DNA of 64,000 bases from NCBI GenBank assembly GCA_947561585.1, contig CANNZV010002553.1, positions 1 to 64,000 on the forward strand. Reading direction: 5' to 3'. Source of the DNA: Caprella mutica (taxonomy: Eukaryota; Arthropoda; Malacostraca; Amphipoda; Caprellidae). Below, piece after piece: positions 59,249-64,000 of the stretch (position 1 is the first letter of the stretch; every line of letters begins with the position of its first letter). The notes under the pieces were generated by a model. It ran no database searches. It was not told where the DNA came from and saw only the letters and a list, made by a program, of their open reading frames with translations. A program made the position numbers and the translations under genes.

Positions 59249-59696
59249 ATTTCATGGCACCAAGATTTCATGTCACAAAATATAAAAGGCGGAAAGCCTT
59301 GTGTTTTCTACAAACTTAATGTTATTCCTACCAAAAACTTAACAAAAACTTAATTGCACCCAGTCTCAGCGGCAGTCTGCAGAATAGGGGACATTTTTAA
59401 CATTTTCTGTGCGAACAATCCTTAATTTCCTCCTATATTTATAATTTACATTAATTTTAATGTGAACAAAAGGCAAAAATAGAGGATTTCTTGGAGAACA
59501 GTTTACCAGTTCCTGCTGTCTGGAATTGCACTATATCTCGAAAACGAAGCATTTGCACAACATATGGTATTCGTGAAAAAAGTCTTAAAATGGCTCCTTT
59601 AACCAACATAAGTGTCAATATATTGAAAATTGTTGGGGGACGTTATAATAAAACTAGGGTTAATTTTTGAAGTCTGAAGTATTGAAACCATCAGCT

Positions 59697-59775
59697 AATG
59701 TAGTTCGTTCACTTCGTTGTATCCGTTAGTTAGTCATTCTGCAAAATTCATGATTGCTTAATGAAGGGGCGGCAA
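59697..59775 (-). repeat. Core repeat copy 9
   Basis: Inverted, diverged: TGTAGTTCGTTCACTTCGTT, GTATCCGTTAGTTAGTCATT, CTGCAAAATTCATGATTGCT, TAATGAAGGGGCGGCA. Paired head-to-head with copy 8, as copies 6 and 7 are paired. Confidence 0.75.
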
Positions 59776-60875
59776 ATGATGTTATTTTAGAAATATACAG
59801 CAATTTACCTTCCTAGATCCCAAACTTAACAGAAACTTGATTACGCTATATCTCGAAAACTAAGCATTTCCACAACAAAAGGTATTCTTGAAAAACGTCT
59901 TAGAATGGCTCCCTTTACCAATATAAAGTGTCAAAATATCGAAAATCAGCGGTTAACATAAAACACAAATTTATCCAAACGAAATATAAGTGTGCTACTG
60001 CGACACTCATAATTGATTTTGTTGACTACTACGAACAATATTTGAATATGTGATAACATCCCCACTGCGACTGCGATCGCGTGATGTGGGTTTTAAATAT
60101 CTACGAACAGAATACCCATTCCTGCAGACTGGGGGACCTAAAGCACAAATTTACCAATACATCATGCCAGTCTGCAAAAGATGCATGAAGTTGTGAAGTT
60201 TATCCGGCGACTGTTGAGGTCTTGAAATTAGTGTCCTGAATTATCTGGCAACAATTTTGAAATTTTGAAATTAATTCCTATGTTTACATGTAATTATTGG
60301 AGAGTATTTTGAAATTTTTGGCCATTTTGGAGAGAAATTTGAAAATCATTGGAGAGAAATTGCCACAGAAAATAAATATCTGGAGACTGATTGTGCATGC
60401 TTTGCAGACTGGAATACATGTAAATAAAGGTGGAAATTAAGGATTGTTCACACAGAGAATATGTTAAAAATGTCCCATATTCTGCTGACAAATTAAATAG
60501 GACTTAGGAGCAGAATTAATCCACAAATCCTGCTGTAATTTTCAGACTGGGAAATATGTAACTCATTTTTATATAGTTAAAAGCCAGTCTGCAGAATATG
60601 GGTGATATTTATTATTTGAGATATTCTCTTTACAATTTTGAATTAGGTAATTCCTATATGTACATTAATTTTACTTTGAACAGAATATGATATCTCTATG
60701 AACACTTTACCAGTTTACGCCAGACTGTATTTCATGATAAATTCCACCGATTTGTCGGTGGCGTATAGGTAAGACCGTAAGGGATAGATACTGTACGATA
60801 ATAATGGTAGTTTACTAGTTAAACTGTTGAAAAAATATTATTAGAAATTTCTGAGCGTGGATGAATGCTCTAGAA

Positions 60876-61145
60876 CAGTTTTCTTCAACCCCTTTTGGGC
60901 ATGGAATGTTTATAGGAGGTGCCTGGGATTCTTATGATATATATGTTACTTATTAGTTCTATTGTTAATGTTAATATCATGCAACATATACATGAAGTAG
61001 CTATAGCTATTCGCTATTTTCTCACATCGTATTAAGCAAATATATTATAATTGCATCTTTCCAATCTATTTCAATGCAACACAATGCTCAGGGGGTGCCT
61101 GAGAAAAGCAAGGGCTGTGCGAGGAAAATATTTTAGGAACCACTG
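60876..61145. mobile_element. hAT-like nonautonomous element
   Basis: 270 bp. Left end CAGTTTTCTTCAACCCC and right end TTTTAGGAACCACTG. Eight-base flanks CTCTAGAA (60868-60875) and CTATAGAA (61146-61153) differ at one position, a good hAT-type target-site duplication. Contains GGGGGTGCCTGAGAAAAGCA. No ORF. Confidence 0.8.
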
Positions 61146-61684
61146 CTATAGAAGTACCTAGGGTGTATTTATGCAACACTTAAAATATCTACTTATCCAC
61201 CAATCTTATCCATAAGCACCAATAATTATATCAATATCCCAAATATGCAATATCATTTTTTTCCTGTGTCACAATATTGAATCTATGATTTCACTAGTGT
61301 TACTTGTTCAAAAATGTGACACTAGAGTACTTGTAACATTCTTTTTTAAAGGGTTTAGTAGCTGCGCAATAGCGTAATCCAGATTTGAATTAAACTTTTG
61401 ATTTCCAAGTTAATAGCAGTGCATAAAGATGCCCATTAGTTTCAGATGCATAAAGACACCCATTAATTTTCAATGCAATTTCGAAGCTACATATATTTCT
61501 AAAGAACACCAGTTCCTGCCGTCTGGAAATTAATGACTACCTACCTATTTATTATTTTATAATTTATCAAATTATTCAAATAATAATAGCTTACAGATTT
61601 ATAACAATTTTTCCTTGGTCATCAATCTATTGATAAACTTTTTATGTAGTCAATCTATTCTTCTAACTTCTCCATTAATGAACT
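61146..61684. other. 5' flank of COG5
   Basis: Presumed promoter region. AT-rich, containing a partial duplication GCATAAAGATGCCCATTAGT / GCATAAAGACACCCATTAAT (61420-61470). No core promoter element can be assigned. Confidence 0.4.
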
Positions 61685-64000
61685 ATGGAAGTGTTTGCTG
61701 AATTTAAAAAAGATGGTAAGTTCAAAACCTACTTAATTATTTCTATTAGTTATTTGAGATATTACATTTCTTATTCTAAATCATAGCTAAATACTAAATA
61801 GTCAATGCTGTGGAATTTAAGGATAATCATAATAATCATGTGTTACCTATATGCTATATCTAGCTAATAAGTTCGATTTGACCAATTAGGCTTTCAAGTA
61901 GCTACATATTTTCCCCTTTCAAAAATCATTTTGTTTCTTGTCTGAAACTTTTATGAGAAATTAATTTGTTACTCACAAGTTTTAAAACTGATTTCAACCC
62001 TCAGAAGTCATCAGTGAGATATTTTACTTCAATTTTCCTATTGAATGGTCTTCAGCTAATTTTTGACTTTATTTCATACTTTGAAACATGATGTTTAAAC
62101 CAATCTTGGTAAAATGACTAGAGAATTTTTTCATCATATTATAATCTATTTATATTTTTCTCTATATAATATTTCATTCCTTACAGCTGTGTTTGAGCCA
62201 TTTCTTTCTGAAGAATTTGATGTGCAGTCCCACACTACAGAGTTGGTACAGGGAGTCGTCATTGCTGACCATCTTAACAAACTTTCTCTTGGTACGTTTA
62301 CTGTTGGTAATAAGCTCTTTACTTATCCCTGGCTCAAAGGATTTATTCCTGGGATATTAAGGGAATATCCCAGGAATATATCTTTCTTTAATGGGATCCT
62401 AGTTCAATTAGCTGTTTATGAGCAATAATTTATTGGTTACTAATTTTTGATCTTATAAGAAAAAAAATATAATAATCATCAGCTAGGTACTTAACTTTTT
62501 AGTTTAATTGATAGCTACCTATGACAGTCACCAGCAGGAATAATGGATCCCAATTATAATGGAAGCTACATTTTCATATGATTTAAATTGTGGATTTAAA
62601 TCATATGATTTAAATTCCGATAGCTCAGAACTGAAATTAGCTATTTATAGCTAGCTAGCTATATAATGTAGACATTATTTTCTAGAAATATATATTGGTT
62701 GCTAGTATTAGTTAATATAAGTAGTTAGCTAGACTACCTAGCTATATCGTAGGACGGGGTAAAACTGTTCAAGGGTCTTTGGTGGGATTAAATTGTTCAC
62801 TCAAATCTATTAAATAACAGTAGATCCTACAATAAATCTAATAACACCATCGTTTGGATAACACCATCTTTTTGATAAGTGTGATAACAGAATTTTTAAG
62901 ATGGTGTTAACAGTTTTTTGGTAGCATCAACTGTTTTCTAATGAATTTGAGTGAACAGTTTAACCCCATCAAAGACGGTTGAACAGTTTTACCCCGTCCT
63001 GCGCTAAATGTAGGATATGAGAAGAATTTTCTTGCACATTATTTCACGGTATTGCTCATCAATTATTTTTGAAAGCTACTTGCAATATAATTAGAGAATA
63101 CGAATTTCATCTTCCACAATTCTTTTGAAATTGATATACCTTCCTAACTAGTCAGTTATAGATTAGCTACTTTAATATTAAATCATTTATTATCTAGCTA
63201 TTCTTTTACCTGAATTATAAGGTCCCTTCTCCTCAAAATATTGATGTGTTTTTTCTCTCACATGAATATAAATTGATGATTCATTGCTGTATCTTCTGTC
63301 TCAGGTTTGAGTAGAGTGGAGAGTGAGTTGGAGCAGCATGTTGGTGGTCACTATGAGGAGCTACTCAGTCAAGCTGCTGGAATTGACACACTGGAGAACA
63401 GCTTATCAGCTATACAAACCAGAACACAGGTAACTAACTAGGTAGTTATATTTATATTTCCTGTTTCTGTAGAACAATTAGCTACATTGGATTCACCTAT
63501 TTTGTTATTTCAAAACTTTTTGTTTCACTGGATTGGCTACTAACCTTCATCTTCCTTTCAAGTTAATCATAACATTAGTTAAGCTTCAAGTTTAAATGAA
63601 CATGTACAAAATGTTAGTAAACATTACCATAATGATAAAATCATAATTTCTGAATGATTATTAGTTATAGCTACATAATTAAGTAACCTTTAATTCATGA
63701 TTTTTTTAGATGTTTAGATGAAAAAAGTTGTAACTAATAAGGATGAAGCTATGTAGTGTATAACCACACTTTCTGTTTGCTAACTCAACTATAATTGTAA
63801 AAAGAGTTAGTTAAATCAAAGATTTCGTTCTACAAATTTTCTGATGATAGTTAGCTAGCTGTAGCTAAATTTTTCTCTTCTCCTACAAACATCTTGTCAT
63901 GTGACAGACTCTGCAAGCTGGTGTAGAGCGAGTTCGTGCCCGCATTGTAGATCCCTACAACAAACTTCACCAGCAAACGCTAGTGCTGTCCAGACTGCAG
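61685..64000 (+). CDS. COG5: COG5, conserved oligomeric Golgi complex subunit 5 (N-terminal part)
   Basis: Exons 61685-61715, 62187-62291, 63305-63429 and 63908 to the window end; all visible junctions GT-AG with phases 1, 1, 0, giving 118 codons so far. The sequence carries COG5 landmarks: FLSEEFDVQSHTTELVQGVV then IADHLNKLSLG, EELLSQAAGIDTLENSLSAI, and VERVRARIVDPYNKL. These match the conserved N-terminal region that forms helices in COG lobe B. COG5 is a cytosolic tethering-complex subunit for retrograde intra-Golgi transport. The start is the Met ten codons before the first junction. The rest of the gene (about 700 codons in the family) is outside. Intron 2 contains a short palindromic repeat and a 250-bp MITE. 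Confidence 0.9.
62335..62395 (+). repeat. Palindromic repeat shared with Gr2 intron 3
   Basis: AAGGATTTATTCCTGGGATA, TTAAGGGAATATCCCAGGAA. Matches the inner hairpin of 50631-50940. It starts 43 bp after the COG5 exon 2 donor. Confidence 0.75.
62576..62608. repeat. Palindrome CATATGATTTAAAT
   Basis: CATATGATTTAAATTGTGGA followed by TTTAAATCATATG: 13-bp inverted arms, then an extra TTTAAAT. In COG5 intron 2. Confidence 0.7.
62751..63000. mobile_element. MITE in COG5 intron 2
   Basis: 250 bp. Left AGGACGGGGTAAAACTGTTC, right inverted GAACAGTTTTACCCCGTCCT. Arms of about 57 bp extend through TTCACTCAAAT and ATTTGAGTGAA. An inner pair AACACCATC/GATGGTGTT. Noncoding. Confidence 0.9.

Larger units (their letters stand above)
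57960..60770. repeat. Nest of inverted-repeat elements with CAGTCTGCAG ends
   Basis: At least ten occurrences of CCAGTCTGCAGAATATGG or its inverse (58111, 58490, 58730, 59090, 59371, 60165, 60405, 60590 and others). An inverted pair 58111-58260 / 58590-58750 shares CTCCCGCAGCTAAATTAATG and TACTCTCTGACTCTCAGTAG. The palindrome TTCCACCGACATGTCGGTGG at 58440 is echoed inverted at 60740. Two core repeats lie inside. Noncoding. Confidence 0.75.

Overview
The window is AT-rich, intron-rich animal DNA, most likely from an insect. Support for this: three tandem chemoreceptor genes of the insect gustatory-receptor (Gr) type ending in the TYhhhhhQF signature, arthropod-style DUF4817/mariner and Tc1 remnants, and very dense short inverted-repeat elements. 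The order cannot be fixed from sequence; a hemipteran-like insect is only a guess. No prokaryotic organisation, rRNA or tRNA was seen.

Five genes can be modelled. (1) A BMP9/10-like TGF-beta ligand on the minus strand spans 34001 to 17884 in six exons with mutually consistent phases (570 aa): signal peptide and long Ser/Thr-rich start, prodomain exons, basic cleavage sites and a seven-cysteine mature domain. (2-4) Three tandem plus-strand Gr genes start at 41715, 46411 and 51959. Each has four exons of conserved phase (390, 381 and 382 aa). (5) The first four exons of COG5 (Golgi tethering complex subunit) start at 61685 and run off the right edge. A weak partial exon may lie at 1-244.

Layout: 0.5-17.8 kb is repeats only: satellites with units from 21 to 52 bp, palindromic MITEs, hAT-like and mariner-like elements, and a Tc1 fossil. 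17.9-34.0 kb is the ligand gene, whose introns hold many satellite arrays, an RT fossil and a 0.93-kb foldback element inserted into a satellite. 34.0-41.7 kb is a 37-bp satellite, a CTCF-like site pair and nested foldback elements. 41.7-53.7 kb is the Gr cluster with element insertions in its introns. 53.7-61.7 kb is nested repeats, including a nest of elements ending in CAGTCTGCAG motifs. 61.7-64 kb is COG5.

The most unusual signal is a conserved core of roughly 70-105 bp (GC-rich hairpin followed by AAACAATCATGAAGTGTGCA and GTACAACAAACTAGCGGATA) present nine times. In most cases it sits in the middle of inverted-repeat elements whose arms differ completely from one copy to the next. A second is a satellite abutting exon 2 of the ligand gene that carries two extra copies of that exon's end and splice donor. 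All gene models are read by eye; family assignments rest on recognised motifs and remembered family alignments, not on database searches.
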